Positions 17,047-24,826 of a stretch of 64,000 nt of DNA are shown here, one piece after another. The stretch is from contig NZ_LNGH01000002.1 in assembly GCF_011057715.1 (NCBI RefSeq), forward strand, positions 124,001-188,000. Reading direction: 5' to 3'. The notes beneath the pieces were generated by a model that made no database searches, was not told where the DNA came from, and saw only the letters and a program-made list of their open reading frames with translations. Position 1 is the stretch's first letter. Every line of letters begins with the position of its first letter. Both the position numbers and the translations under genes were made by a program. The DNA is from Marinitoga sp. 38H-ov. GTDB taxonomy: Bacteria; Thermotogota; Thermotogae; Petrotogales; Petrotogaceae.

Positions 17047-18293
17047 TTCAACACCTCCCTTGGATCTGTAATATATCCAGTTATAGCAGTAGCAGCTGCT
17101 GTTGCTGGTGATGCTAAATAGATTTCACTATTTGGATTCCCAGCTCTCCCTTTGAAATTCCTATTTTGTGTAGATAATAATTTTTCTCCATCAGCAAGTA
17201 CTCCTGCATGAACTCCAACACATGGTCCACAACCAGGTGGAAGTATTGTTGCCCCAGAATTAACAAATATATCTATTAATCCTTCTCTAAGTGCTTTTAA
17301 ATAAATATGTTTAGATGCTGGAGCTATTAATAATCTTACTTCTTCTGCCTTTTTTTTATTTTTTAATATTGATGCAACTATTCTTAAATCTTCCATTCTT
17401 CCATTTGTACATGTACCTATATATACTTGGTCTATTTTTATATTTTTCACTTCACTAATATTCTTCGTGTTATCTACAGTATGAGGAAATGAAACTTGAG
17501 GTTCTATTTTCGATATATCTATTTCTATTACCTTTTCATATATTGCATCTTTATCAGGAAATATTTCTTTAAAATCTTTTATTCTATCATAAGTTTTTAA
17601 AAATTCTTTTGTTTTTTCATCTGTTGGAAACAAACCAACCTTAGCTCCTGCTTCTACAGCCATATTTGATATTGTTAATCTTGATTCCATACTTAAATAC
17701 TTTAATGCATCTCCAGAAAATTCTAATGCTTTATATGTAGCTCCATCTGATCCAATTAATCCTATTAAATATAATATTATATCTTTAGCATACACACCTT
17801 TTTCCAAATACCCATTTAGTACAATATTATAGCTTTCTGGAACTTTAATCCAAACTTTTCCTAATCCGTATGCTAAAGCGACATCAGTTGAACCCATACC
17901 TGTAGCAAATGCTCCTAATGCACCAGATGTGCATGAATGAGAATCAGCTCCTACTATAACATCTCCTGGTCTTGCATATTTTTCTACTACTATTTGATGG
18001 GATATTCCCTCCCCAACATCAAATATTTTTGCTGATGTTTTTTTGCAAAAATCCCTTAATTTAATTTGTGTATTTGATAATTCTTTTCTTGGGCTAGGAG
18101 AAGCATGATCTATAAATACTAAAGATTTTGTTTTTACATTATTAAAATCTAATTTTTCAAATTGGTCTATAGTTAAAGGTCCTGTCCCATCTTGTACAAA
18201 TGCTAAATCAACATTTACAGTAATAATTTCTCCAGGTATTACATCTTTTTTTGTATGAAAACTTAATATTTTTTCTACCATTGTTTTACCCAT
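17043..18293 (-). CDS. Aconitase/isopropylmalate-isomerase-family large subunit (LeuC type)
   Basis: The 416-residue protein is the size of a two-subunit LeuC/HacA dehydratase rather than a one-chain aconitase (about 650-890). The [4Fe-4S] cysteines appear in 'VYIGTCTNGRMEDL' and 'LPPGCGPCVGVHAG', and substrate residues in 'GADSHSCTSGALGAFATGMGSTD'. The start ATG ends at 18293 after a GGAGGT site and overlaps the citrate synthase gene by 8 bases. Context argues for aconitase activity (citrate to isocitrate), though isopropylmalate or homocitrate specificity cannot be ruled out from sequence alone. Confidence 0.87.
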   Translation of the reverse strand: MGKTMVEKILSFHTKKDVIPGEIITVNVDLAFVQDGTGPLTIDQFEKLDFNNVKTKSLVFIDHASPSPRKELSNTQIKLRDFCKKTSAKIFDVGEGISHQIVVEKYARPGDVIVGADSHSCTSGALGAFATGMGSTDVALAYGLGKVWIKVPESYNIVLNGYLEKGVYAKDIILYLIGLIGSDGATYKALEFSGDALKYLSMESRLTISNMAVEAGAKVGLFPTDEKTKEFLKTYDRIKDFKEIFPDKDAIYEKVIEIDISKIEPQVSFPHTVDNTKNISEVKNIKIDQVYIGTCTNGRMEDLRIVASILKNKKKAEEVRLLIAPASKHIYLKALREGLIDIFVNSGATILPPGCGPCVGVHAGVLADGEKLLSTQNRNFKGRAGNPNSEIYLASPATAAATAITGYITDPREVLK

Positions 18294-19407
18294 TAATTTT
18301 TACCTCCTTTATTTTTTTATAATCTAAGTTTTTTGGACCATTATATATTGATCTAGGTCTAAAAATTCTATTGTTTTTACAATATTCCATCGCATGCGCT
18401 GTCCAACCTACAATTCTAGCCATTGCAAAAATTGTTGTAAAAAAATCTTTAGGAATGTTAAAGTAGTTATATAATATACCTGAATAAAAATCTACGTTAG
18501 GATATATCTTCTTGCCTTTAAAATTTTTTAATACTACTTCTTCTACTTTTAAAGCTATTTTATAATATCTTATTTCTTCTTTGATCTCATTTAGCCATTT
18601 TTTCAATATTTTTGCTCTTGGATCAAAAGTTTTATATATTCTATGCCCAAATCCCATTATTTTTTTTCTTTTTAATATTAAATCATTAACATATTTTTCA
18701 ACATAATCAATTGTTCTTATTTCTTCTAACATCATTAATACTTTCTCATTTGCACCCCCATGTAATTGACCTTTCAATGTGCCTAATGCCGTTGTTATAA
18801 TTGAATAAACATCTGATAATGTAGAAGCTGTCACAGTAGATGCAAATGTTGACGCATTCATTCCTTGCTCCATATGAAGTATTAAACTTTTATCAAACAA
18901 TTCTTTTTCCTGTGGAATATCTCCAAACATCATATATAGAAAATTTTCTGAATGTTTTAAATCTTCATTAGGGTGAATAAGTGAGAAATTATTTTTTATT
19001 CTATACCAATATGCAATAATTGTTGGGATTTTCGCAGTTAAATTTATCGCATCTTCAAACGTAGAATTATTATCACTAGAATACATTCCTAATACTGAAA
19101 CTACGCTTCTCAAGACTTCCATTGGATGTGCATTTTTAGGAAATAGATACATTAATCGAATTATATTTTTTGGCAATTCTCTTTTTTTAGTTAACATCGC
19201 ATTAATAAAATCTAATTCATTTTCATTAGGCAAATTACCAAACCATATTAGATACGCAGTTTCTTCAAAATTTGAATATTCAACTAAATCTTCAATACTA
19301 AAGCCTCTATATATTAACTCCCCCTTTTCACCATCAACATAAGAAATAGAACTTATAGCAACTGCAACTCCCTCGAGTCCATGTTTTACTTCGCATTTCG
19401 TTTCCAT
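18286..19407 (-). CDS. Citrate synthase
   Basis: I start at the ATG ending at 19407, after GGGGGTG; a longer in-frame start would run into the terminator stem. The 373-residue protein is a short (type II) citrate synthase with the catalytic histidines in 'GQLHGGANEKVL' and 'GFGHRIYK' and the Asp in 'NVDFYSG'. It condenses acetyl-CoA and oxaloacetate, starting the route to glutamate and proline encoded by the rest of the operon. It is the first structural gene after the leader-peptide attenuator, so the attenuator would control the whole set. Confidence 0.92.
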   Translation of the reverse strand: METKCEVKHGLEGVAVAISSISYVDGEKGELIYRGFSIEDLVEYSNFEETAYLIWFGNLPNENELDFINAMLTKKRELPKNIIRLMYLFPKNAHPMEVLRSVVSVLGMYSSDNNSTFEDAINLTAKIPTIIAYWYRIKNNFSLIHPNEDLKHSENFLYMMFGDIPQEKELFDKSLILHMEQGMNASTFASTVTASTLSDVYSIITTALGTLKGQLHGGANEKVLMMLEEIRTIDYVEKYVNDLILKRKKIMGFGHRIYKTFDPRAKILKKWLNEIKEEIRYYKIALKVEEVVLKNFKGKKIYPNVDFYSGILYNYFNIPKDFFTTIFAMARIVGWTAHAMEYCKNNRIFRPRSIYNGPKNLDYKKIKEVKING

Positions 19408-19432
19408 AATTTCACCCCCAAATTTAAAATAA

Positions 19433-19534
19433 AAAGGCCACACTTAATAAGTGTGGCCTTTGATTCCCTTAAGATTTATAACAATGGAAATATACCGAAC
19501 TTAAGGTGTTTCAAAGACCTCACCTTTTGTTCGG
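19433..19534 (-). promoter_or_regulatory. Leader-peptide attenuator of the citrate-to-proline operon
   Basis: Read on the minus strand, three helices compete. (a) An anti-antiterminator hairpin pairs 19529-19534 with 19495-19500 and 19521-19526 with 19503-19508. (b) An antiterminator pairs 19511-19524 with 19450-19463 (11 Watson-Crick, 2 G-U, 1 mismatch). (c) A terminator pairs 19449-19461 with 19433-19445, 13 bp with a 3-base loop, then TTTTTATTTT. Helix b uses one strand of each of the others. The leader ORF runs through helix a, so ribosome position can decide the outcome, as in trp- or his-type attenuation. Confidence 0.75.
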
Positions 19535-19592
19535 GTTCATTATTTAATGTATTATTAACTTTTATATTGGATATTTTTATAATGTATTTCAT
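19476..19592 (-). CDS. Leader peptide (38 residues) of the citrate-to-proline operon
   Basis: The ORF runs from an ATG ending at 19592 to a TAA at 19476-19478, with a strong TAGGAGG site 7 bases upstream. Residues 19-22 are Glu-Pro-Glu-Gln, encoded at 19527-19538 directly before the region that switches between helices. A ribosome slowed there would cover the anti-antiterminator and free the antiterminator. Glutamate, glutamine and proline are the amino acids whose supply the operon controls. The peptide has no recognisable function of its own. That it is translated is inferred from the site and the fit with the RNA structure. Confidence 0.65.
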   Translation of the reverse strand: MKYIIKISNIKVNNTLNNEPEQKVRSLKHLKFGIFPLL

Positions 19593-19617
19593 TTTTATTC
19601 CTCCTAATTTTTTTTTG

Positions 19618-19647
19618 ATTTTATCATGATATATTATTATTTGTCAA
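19618..19647 (-). promoter_or_regulatory. Promoter of the citrate-to-proline operon
   Basis: On the minus strand a perfect -35 TTGACA (19642-19647) is followed, 18 bases later, by -10 TAAAAT (19618-19623). Transcription would start about 15-20 bases before the leader peptide's ribosome binding site. Confidence 0.7.
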
Positions 19648-19697
19648 GTATTTTTTTACAAATATATTAATGTAATTTTTTATTAACTATTTATTTA

Positions 19698-20463
19698 TCA
19701 ATTATATTCTATAATCCATTTTTGTTTTAATTTTTCTAATGTTCCATCAGTTTTAAAACATTCAATTACTGTATTTAACCATAATAATAAATCAATATCT
19801 TCTTTTTTTACAGCTATACCTAAATTTTCTTTTGTTAATAATTCTGGAACCATCTTTATTGAATTATATTTTTTTACAAGAGTTCCAAAATATAAATCAT
19901 CAAAAACTATTGCATCTGCTTTATTTATTATTATTTGATATGCAGCATTATCAACCGTTTCAAATGTTAGTATTTTTGCCTTTGGAAATTTTTTTCGAGC
20001 AACAATTTCTCCCGTAGATCCCAATTGAACAGCTATTTTAGCCTTTTCTCCCATATTTATTATATCTTTTATTGTAAGATTATTATATTTTTTGGAATTA
20101 TACATTAAGGCTTGTCCAGTTTGAAAATAGGAATTTGTAAAGTTAACTCTTAAAGCTCTTTCAGGAGTAATTGTCATTGCCGCTAATATAACATCAAATT
20201 TATTTGTCATCAATGCAGGTATTATTCCATCCCAATTTGTTATTACATATTCAACCCTCACTCCCAACAACTCACCTATTAATTCAGCAAATTCAATATC
20301 ATGCCCTATTCTATTTCCTTTTTCATCAATACCATAAAACGGTGCATATGCCGGATCTTGACCAATTAATAATACTCCTCGTTTTTTGAATTTCTTCTAT
20401 TTTCCCACCAAAAATAGCTAAACTTATTACCAAAATAACAAATACTAATGCTAACTTTTTCAT
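19698..20463 (-). pseudogene. Polar amino-acid ABC transporter substrate-binding protein, with a frameshift after the signal peptide
   Basis: The natural ATG ends at 20463 behind a GGAGG site and encodes a signal peptide (MKKLALVFVILVISLAIFGG). The frame breaks at an A6 run (20382-20387 on the plus strand). Removing one base there joins it to the complete binding domain, giving about 254 residues, the normal length. The second frame shows the family pattern (IGQDPAYAPFY, GHDIEFAELIGELLGV, then DGIIPALMTNKFDVI). Nothing else is damaged, so a sequencing error, a slippage site or a very recent mutation all fit. The protein should deliver a polar amino acid to the permease encoded upstream. Confidence 0.85.
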
Positions 20464-20516
20464 AATCTTACCTCCTTTTTATTATATAAACATAATATAA
20501 TTTTCTTAATTACACA

Positions 20517-21212
20517 CTATGCAAATTCATATTTTAACTTATTATTAAAAAATAATTCAGGATCAACATTTTCTAGAATTTTTCCATCTTTCATAAATAT
20601 TATTCTATCTCCTGCTTTCTTAGCAAAATTTACTTCATGAGTAACTATAACCATAGTTTTTCCAAGTCTTGCTAAAAACATCATTACTTCTGTTACTTCA
20701 TGAACTAAACTAGGATCTAAAGAGGATGTTGGTTCATCAAATAAAATAATTTCTGGATCCATCGCTAAAGCTCTTGCTATTCCCGCTCTTTGTTGTTGCC
20801 CACCAGATAAATGTGAAGGATAATTATATGCCTTATCTTTTAATTGAACTTTTTCTAAAACTTCAAAAGAAATATTATAAGCTTCTTCTTTTTTTATTTT
20901 TTTTGTCCTTATTAATCCCAGAGCTATATTCTCTATAATTTTCAAATGTGGAAAAAGATTATGTTGTTGAAATACAAACCCAATTTTTTGAACTAATATA
21001 TTTCTAGAATAATTCAAAATATTTTTTCCATCTAAATTAATTAATCCACTTTGATATTCTTCTAATCCAGCTATACACCTTAAAAGTGTTGATTTCCCAG
21101 ATCCCGAAGGGCCCATAATAATTAACACTTCTCCTTTTAAAATTGATAAATTTACACCTTTTAGAACATTTAAATCTCCAAAACTTTTTTTTAAATCAAA
21201 TATTTTTATCAT
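20517..21212 (-). CDS. Polar amino-acid ABC transporter ATP-binding protein
   Basis: The 231-residue ATPase has Walker A (GPSGSGKST), Q-loop (FVFQQHNLFPH), signature (LSGGQQQRAGIARAL), Walker B (IILFDEPTSSLD) and H-switch (VTHEVNFAKKAGDRI). The 'QHNLFPH' and 'LDP' patterns are those of the GlnQ/HisP group. It is shorter than usual by about 10 residues at the C-terminus. It lies between the permease gene (4-base overlap) and the binding-protein gene in one operon under the attenuator at 21985-22069. Confidence 0.92.
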   Translation of the reverse strand: MIKIFDLKKSFGDLNVLKGVNLSILKGEVLIIMGPSGSGKSTLLRCIAGLEEYQSGLINLDGKNILNYSRNILVQKIGFVFQQHNLFPHLKIIENIALGLIRTKKIKKEEAYNISFEVLEKVQLKDKAYNYPSHLSGGQQQRAGIARALAMDPEIILFDEPTSSLDPSLVHEVTEVMMFLARLGKTMVIVTHEVNFAKKAGDRIIFMKDGKILENVDPELFFNNKLKYEFA

Positions 21213-21949
21213 ATAATAGAATACCTCCTTTCAAAATATTTTCCTAAAACTTGCAAAAATGCATTTACTGAAAAATACAGTATAGCTACGGTAATATATG
21301 ATTCAAAAGAGGCAAATGATGATGTTGCAATCTGTCTTCCAACCATCGTTAATTCCTGTAAAGCTATTACTGATGCTAACGAACTATCTTTTACTAAACT
21401 AATAAACTGTCCTGTCAATGAAGGTAAAGTCATCCTAAACGCTTGAGGCAATAATATGTCTGTATATAAATAAAAATCATTTAATCCAATTGTTTTAGCA
21501 GCTTCAATTTGTCCCTTTGAAATAGATTCTATACCACCTCTAATTATCTCTGATATATAAGCTCCTTCAAACAAAGAAAGAGAAATTATTGAACCAATAA
21601 TTGCACTTATATCCATTATTGAACCCATACCATAATATACTATTAAAATAATTACTAATAATGGAATATTTCTAAAAATAGTTGTATATATATTTGAAAT
21701 TTCTTTCAAAATAATATTTTTAGTAGTTTTTATTACACCAAATATTATTCCTATTATCATTGCAAAAAACATAGAAAAACATGAAATAATTAATGTCATA
21801 TAAAATCCTTTTAAATATAATAAAATATAATTAAATGGCACTTTTGTCCAATTAAAAGGATATGATTTTGATATTTCAATATATAATAAACATACTAAAA
21901 AAAAGAAAAGAAAAGATGAGATTGCCTTTTGTAAAAAATTGTTTTTCAT
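21209..21949 (-). CDS. Polar amino-acid ABC transporter permease
   Basis: I start at the ATG ending at 21949 after an AAGGAG site, since a longer frame would begin inside the terminator stem. The 246-residue protein has five or six membrane helices and the EAA loop 'ESISKGQIEAAKTIGLNDFYLYTDILLPQAF' typical of HisM/GlnP permeases. It forms the membrane channel of the transporter. It is the first structural gene after the second leader-peptide attenuator, whose leader is rich in Arg and His codons, hinting at a basic amino acid as substrate. Confidence 0.9.
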   Translation of the reverse strand: MKNNFLQKAISSFLFFFLVCLLYIEISKSYPFNWTKVPFNYILLYLKGFYMTLIISCFSMFFAMIIGIIFGVIKTTKNIILKEISNIYTTIFRNIPLLVIILIVYYGMGSIMDISAIIGSIISLSLFEGAYISEIIRGGIESISKGQIEAAKTIGLNDFYLYTDILLPQAFRMTLPSLTGQFISLVKDSSLASVIALQELTMVGRQIATSSFASFESYITVAILYFSVNAFLQVLGKYFERRYSII

Positions 21950-21984
21950 ATAAATTCTCCTTTCTAGAATTTTATAAATAAAAA

Positions 21985-22069
21985 AGGCCACACTTAAAAA
22001 AAGTGTGGCCTAGGATTCCTCGAGATAAAATACGACAACTCAAGGTGTTAGCCTTAGGCCACACCTTGA
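21985..22069 (-). promoter_or_regulatory. Leader-peptide attenuator of the amino-acid transporter operon
   Basis: Read on the minus strand: the anti-antiterminator pairs 22061-22069 with 22040-22048 (9 bp perfect, 12-base loop). The antiterminator pairs 22055-22064 with 22003-22012 (10 bp perfect, extendable past a one-base bulge). The terminator pairs 22001-22011 with 21985-21995 (11 bp, 5-base loop) followed by TTTTTATTTATA. The antiterminator shares strands with both other helices. The leader stop codon lies in the second arm of the first hairpin, so translation to the end favours termination and a stall upstream favours readthrough. Confidence 0.78.
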
Positions 22070-22111
22070 ATGATGTCTTATATTAATATTTAATGAATAT
22101 ATTTTTTTCAT
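22040..22111 (-). CDS. Leader peptide (23 residues, Arg/His-rich) of the amino-acid transporter operon
   Basis: The ORF runs from an ATG ending at 22111 to a TGA at 22040-22042, behind a GGAGGAG site. Residues 12-16 are Arg-His-His-Ser-Arg, followed by Cys-Gly-Leu-Arg. There are three Arg and two His codons in nine, directly before the switching helices. A ribosome waiting for charged tRNA-His or tRNA-Arg would mask the first hairpin arm and allow the antiterminator. This suggests the transporter takes up histidine or arginine. Translation and the sensed amino acid are inferred. Confidence 0.68.
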   Translation of the reverse strand: MKKIYSLNINIRHHSRCGLRLTP

Positions 22112-22136
22112 AATATCTCCTCCAAAATTTTTCACG

Positions 22137-22165
22137 ATTATACCACAATATTTTTTCTTTGTCAA
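22137..22165 (-). promoter_or_regulatory. Consensus promoter of the amino-acid transporter operon
   Basis: On the minus strand TTGACA (22160-22165) and TATAAT (22137-22142) are separated by 17 bases, with an extended TGG just before the -10. It is a perfect sigma-70-type promoter and begins one base after the stop codon of the GH1-like gene. High basal initiation fits control by attenuation downstream. Confidence 0.88.
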
Positions 22166-23287
22166 CTACAAAGTATATTTTTCTAAATATGCTGGAATAG
22201 CATTATTTTTTATAATTTTACTAAGTATTTTACCACTTGATCTAATATGAGATTTTGAATTTTCATAATCAAACTCATACAAACCGTATTTTGCTAGAAA
22301 ACCATTATCCCACTCAAATGTATCAAATATACTTTTATGTAAAAAACCAAATATTTTTATGTTATTTTTTAACAAAAAATACATTTTAGATAATATATTT
22401 ATTAGAAAAACAGATCTATATATATCATTTTCATCAGCTATTCCTAAAGAATGAATTAATATAGGTTTATCAAATTTTTTTAATTTTAATAATGAATTAT
22501 AAAAAAAATCTGGATTAATTATTTTTCCTATATCATCTTTTTGATATGGTTTTTTTGTTTCATAATCACTATTACCTTCATAACTTAATGATATAAAATC
22601 TAAATATTTTAATAGATTACTTTCTTTAATGTCAATATTATATTCAATATTTTTTGTTATAGAAACTTTGGCATATTTATTTTTCTTTTTAATTAATAAA
22701 TATGCTTCTTTATGCAAATTATATATATTTTCTAAAATATTCTCTTTTTCAGATATCGGGGGAAAAAAATTATTAATTGATTTTTCAACGAATTTTACGG
22801 GTTCAAAAAAAGTAATGTAATAATCTACTAACCCACCTAGATAATCTAGAATTAATCTTATATAATCAATAAAAAATTTTAAATTTTCTTCTTTACTAAA
22901 TCCACCTTTTTCTTCAAACCAGAATGGAATTGTATAATAATTCAATATTATTATTGGTTCAATATTATTATTTTTTAAGTTTAGAACAAAATTCTTATAA
23001 CTCTCTATTTTTTTATAATTAATTAAATTAATCTCAGGCATAATCTTTGCCCACTCAATTGAAAAAGAAAGAGAATTAAATTTCATTTCTTTTGATTTTT
23101 CAACTGTTTCATTAAATAAATTTATATTAACCTCATTTAATATCTGCAAACCACTACCATCTTTTATATGACCTTTGTTTTGCCATATATCCCAATTGGT
23201 TTTATTATTTTTTTTCTCAATTTGATACGATGAAAATGTCCCTCCCCATAAAAAACCTTTGGGAAAAACTATACTATTTTTATTCAC
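22166..23287 (-). CDS. Degenerate glycoside hydrolase family 1 protein, probably inactive as a retaining glycosidase
   Basis: The 373-residue protein opens with the GH1 signature FPKGFLWGGTFSSYQIE (8-24) and keeps the overall order of GH1 motifs. It is about 70-100 residues shorter than active beta-glucosidases. The acid/base glutamate is kept (FFEP, Glu162), though the usual NEP asparagine is Phe. The nucleophile motif ITENG is replaced by I-H-S-L-G (278-282), so Ser280 stands where the catalytic Glu should be, and the HF(D/N) histidine is lost in NYYTIPFW. It may be a binding protein or a gene in decay; the intact frame argues for use. Confidence 0.8.
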   Translation of the reverse strand: MNKNSIVFPKGFLWGGTFSSYQIEKKNNKTNWDIWQNKGHIKDGSGLQILNEVNINLFNETVEKSKEMKFNSLSFSIEWAKIMPEINLINYKKIESYKNFVLNLKNNNIEPIIILNYYTIPFWFEEKGGFSKEENLKFFIDYIRLILDYLGGLVDYYITFFEPVKFVEKSINNFFPPISEKENILENIYNLHKEAYLLIKKKNKYAKVSITKNIEYNIDIKESNLLKYLDFISLSYEGNSDYETKKPYQKDDIGKIINPDFFYNSLLKLKKFDKPILIHSLGIADENDIYRSVFLINILSKMYFLLKNNIKIFGFLHKSIFDTFEWDNGFLAKYGLYEFDYENSKSHIRSSGKILSKIIKNNAIPAYLEKYTL

Positions 23288-23303
23288 AAAACCCCCCCAA
23301 AAA

Positions 23304-23759
23304 CTATTCTTTTGTTATACCAAATGCCTTTAAAATAACTCTCTTTCTCCTTTGTCCATCAAATTCCGCATAGAAAATTTCTTGCCATGGTCCTAAATCC
23401 AATTCTCCGTTAGTAATAGGAACTATAACTTGATGATGCATTAATAGATTTTTTAAATGCGCATGTCCATTAATTTCTCCTGTTCTATGATGTTTATATG
23501 GATAATTCTCTGGAGCTAATTTTTCTAACCATTCTTTTATATCTTCCATTAATCCAGATTCATAATCATTAATGTATATTGATGCTGTTAAATGCATAGC
23601 AGAAACCATAACATATCCATCAATAATATTTGATTCCCTGACAAAATTATTTACTTCATTTGTTAAATGAATAATTTCAATTTTATTTTTAGTATTAAAC
23701 CATAAGTATTTAGTAACACTTTTTACTTTATTCCCAAATACTTCTTTATCAAATGACAT
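23304..23759 (-). CDS. YjbQ/UPF0047 family protein (copy 1)
   Basis: The 151-residue protein matches the small UPF0047 family, often named secondary thiamine-phosphate synthase from a weak activity seen in vitro. Conserved points are '[15 protein letters not shown]', the Glu/His pattern near '[17 protein letters not shown]' and the closing '[22 protein letters not shown]'. The physiological role is unsettled. A paralogue lies at 38181. It follows the tandem HAD gene by 11 bases. Confidence 0.85.
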   Translation of the reverse strand: MSFDKEVFGNKVKSVTKYLWFNTKNKIEIIHLTNEVNNFVRESNIIDGYVMVSAMHLTASIYINDYESGLMEDIKEWLEKLAPENYPYKHHRTGEINGHAHLKNLLMHHQVIVPITNGELDLGPWQEIFYAEFDGQRRKRVILKAFGITKE

Positions 23760-23770
23760 ATTTTCTCCCC

Positions 23771-24826
23771 CTAAAATTTTGGTTTTTCCCTCATAGTTTT
23801 AATACTAATTTTTTCGAAAAATCTTAATATTTTAGTAAATATTCTTTCTTTATTTGAGATAGGATTAACTTTAATAGTATAAAAACCACTCTTATTACCA
23901 GCTATTATATCAGTATATAATTGATCACCTATAAGCGCTACATGTGTTGGTTCAATTCCATATTCTTTTATTTTTCTTTTTATTTTATATGGAAAAGGTT
24001 TTAAGGAATATCCCATTACTTCTATATTATATTTTTTTAATGTTTTTTTTATATTATTAAATCTATATTCTTTTCCATTTGAGGCTATTAAGATTTTAAA
24101 ATCTTTTGATAATATTTCAAAAAGTTCAATAATCTCTTTTGGAAGTTCTTCAGATCTCCATGTAGTTAAAGTATTATCAAAATCAAAAATAATTAATTTA
24201 TAATTATTCTTTTTTAATTTTTTGTAATCTATATCAAAAACATTTTCTACAAATTCATTAGGAACCGCCAAATCCATAACTCTAAACAACCATCCAAAAG
24301 TATAAAAAAAGAGAAAATACATAATTTTTGAAATTACTGCAGCTATTTTTTTATACATGGAATCTATCTCATAAGTATATGGATTAACCAAAATCGTGTA
24401 AAAGCCATTTTTATTTCCAACTAACATGTCAGTAAAAAACAAATCCCCTATTAAAACAGTGCTACCAGGGTCAGACCTTAAATCTTCTAAAACCTTTTTT
24501 AATTTTCTTGAAAAAGGCTTTCTCATTCTCCAATATATTTTTACTTTACCTTTGGTTTTTTCTTCAACATTTTTAATTCTTTTCTCTGGACCATTCGAAA
24601 CTACAGCAACTTTAAATCCTAATTCATATAACTTATTAAATAGATTTAATGTTTTATCATCTATTTGCTGTTTCCAAGGAGCTAAAGTAAAGTCGTAATC
24701 AAAAAGTATAGTATTAAAACCCAATTTTTTCAATTTTAAGTAGTCAATATCAAATATGGTTGGATGATGTTCGTAGGGGATTGGAATATATTTATAGATA
24801 TTATACTTCCCCGTTATTTGGTTCAA
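23771..24826 (-). CDS. Tandem YqeG-like HAD-superfamily phosphatase (two fused domains)
   Basis: The 351-residue protein is an internal duplication of a unit of about 175 residues resembling YqeG (HAD IIIA, phosphatidylglycerophosphate phosphatase group). Each half begins '(I/V)FDIDYxKLKK' and has its own DxDxT motif: D43-Y-D45-F-T47 and D215-F-D217-N-T219. Each also has 'S/ASNG', a conserved Lys and a 'IGDxxxTDxxxGNKxGFYT' end. A hydrophobic stretch (about 165-183) joins them. The start is a TTG after GGAGGT, inside the end of the preceding gene. Both active sites look intact. Confidence 0.85.
   Translation of the reverse strand: MNQITGKYNIYKYIPIPYEHHPTIFDIDYLKLKKLGFNTILFDYDFTLAPWKQQIDDKTLNLFNKLYELGFKVAVVSNGPEKRIKNVEEKTKGKVKIYWRMRKPFSRKLKKVLEDLRSDPGSTVLIGDLFFTDMLVGNKNGFYTILVNPYTYEIDSMYKKIAAVISKIMYFLFFYTFGWLFRVMDLAVPNEFVENVFDIDYKKLKKNNYKLIIFDFDNTLTTWRSEELPKEIIELFEILSKDFKILIASNGKEYRFNNIKKTLKKYNIEVMGYSLKPFPYKIKRKIKEYGIEPTHVALIGDQLYTDIIAGNKSGFYTIKVNPISNKERIFTKILRFFEKISIKTMREKPKF

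Noticed and set aside
19440-19600. T-box riboswitch upstream of citrate synthase
   Set aside because: No specifier-loop architecture or the conserved antiterminator sequence (AGGGTGGNACCGCG) is present; a translated leader with competing hairpins explains the region better.
20380-20390. Programmed -1 frameshift heptamer (A AAA AAC) in the binding-protein gene
   Set aside because: A -1 shift at this site leads quickly to a stop codon; only a +1 shift or loss of one base restores the protein, so the heptamer likeness is chance.
24801-24826. Frameshift joining the DUF4911-like and HAD genes
   Set aside because: Both proteins are complete at their normal lengths and the second has its own GGAGGT site; the 26-base overlap is translational coupling.
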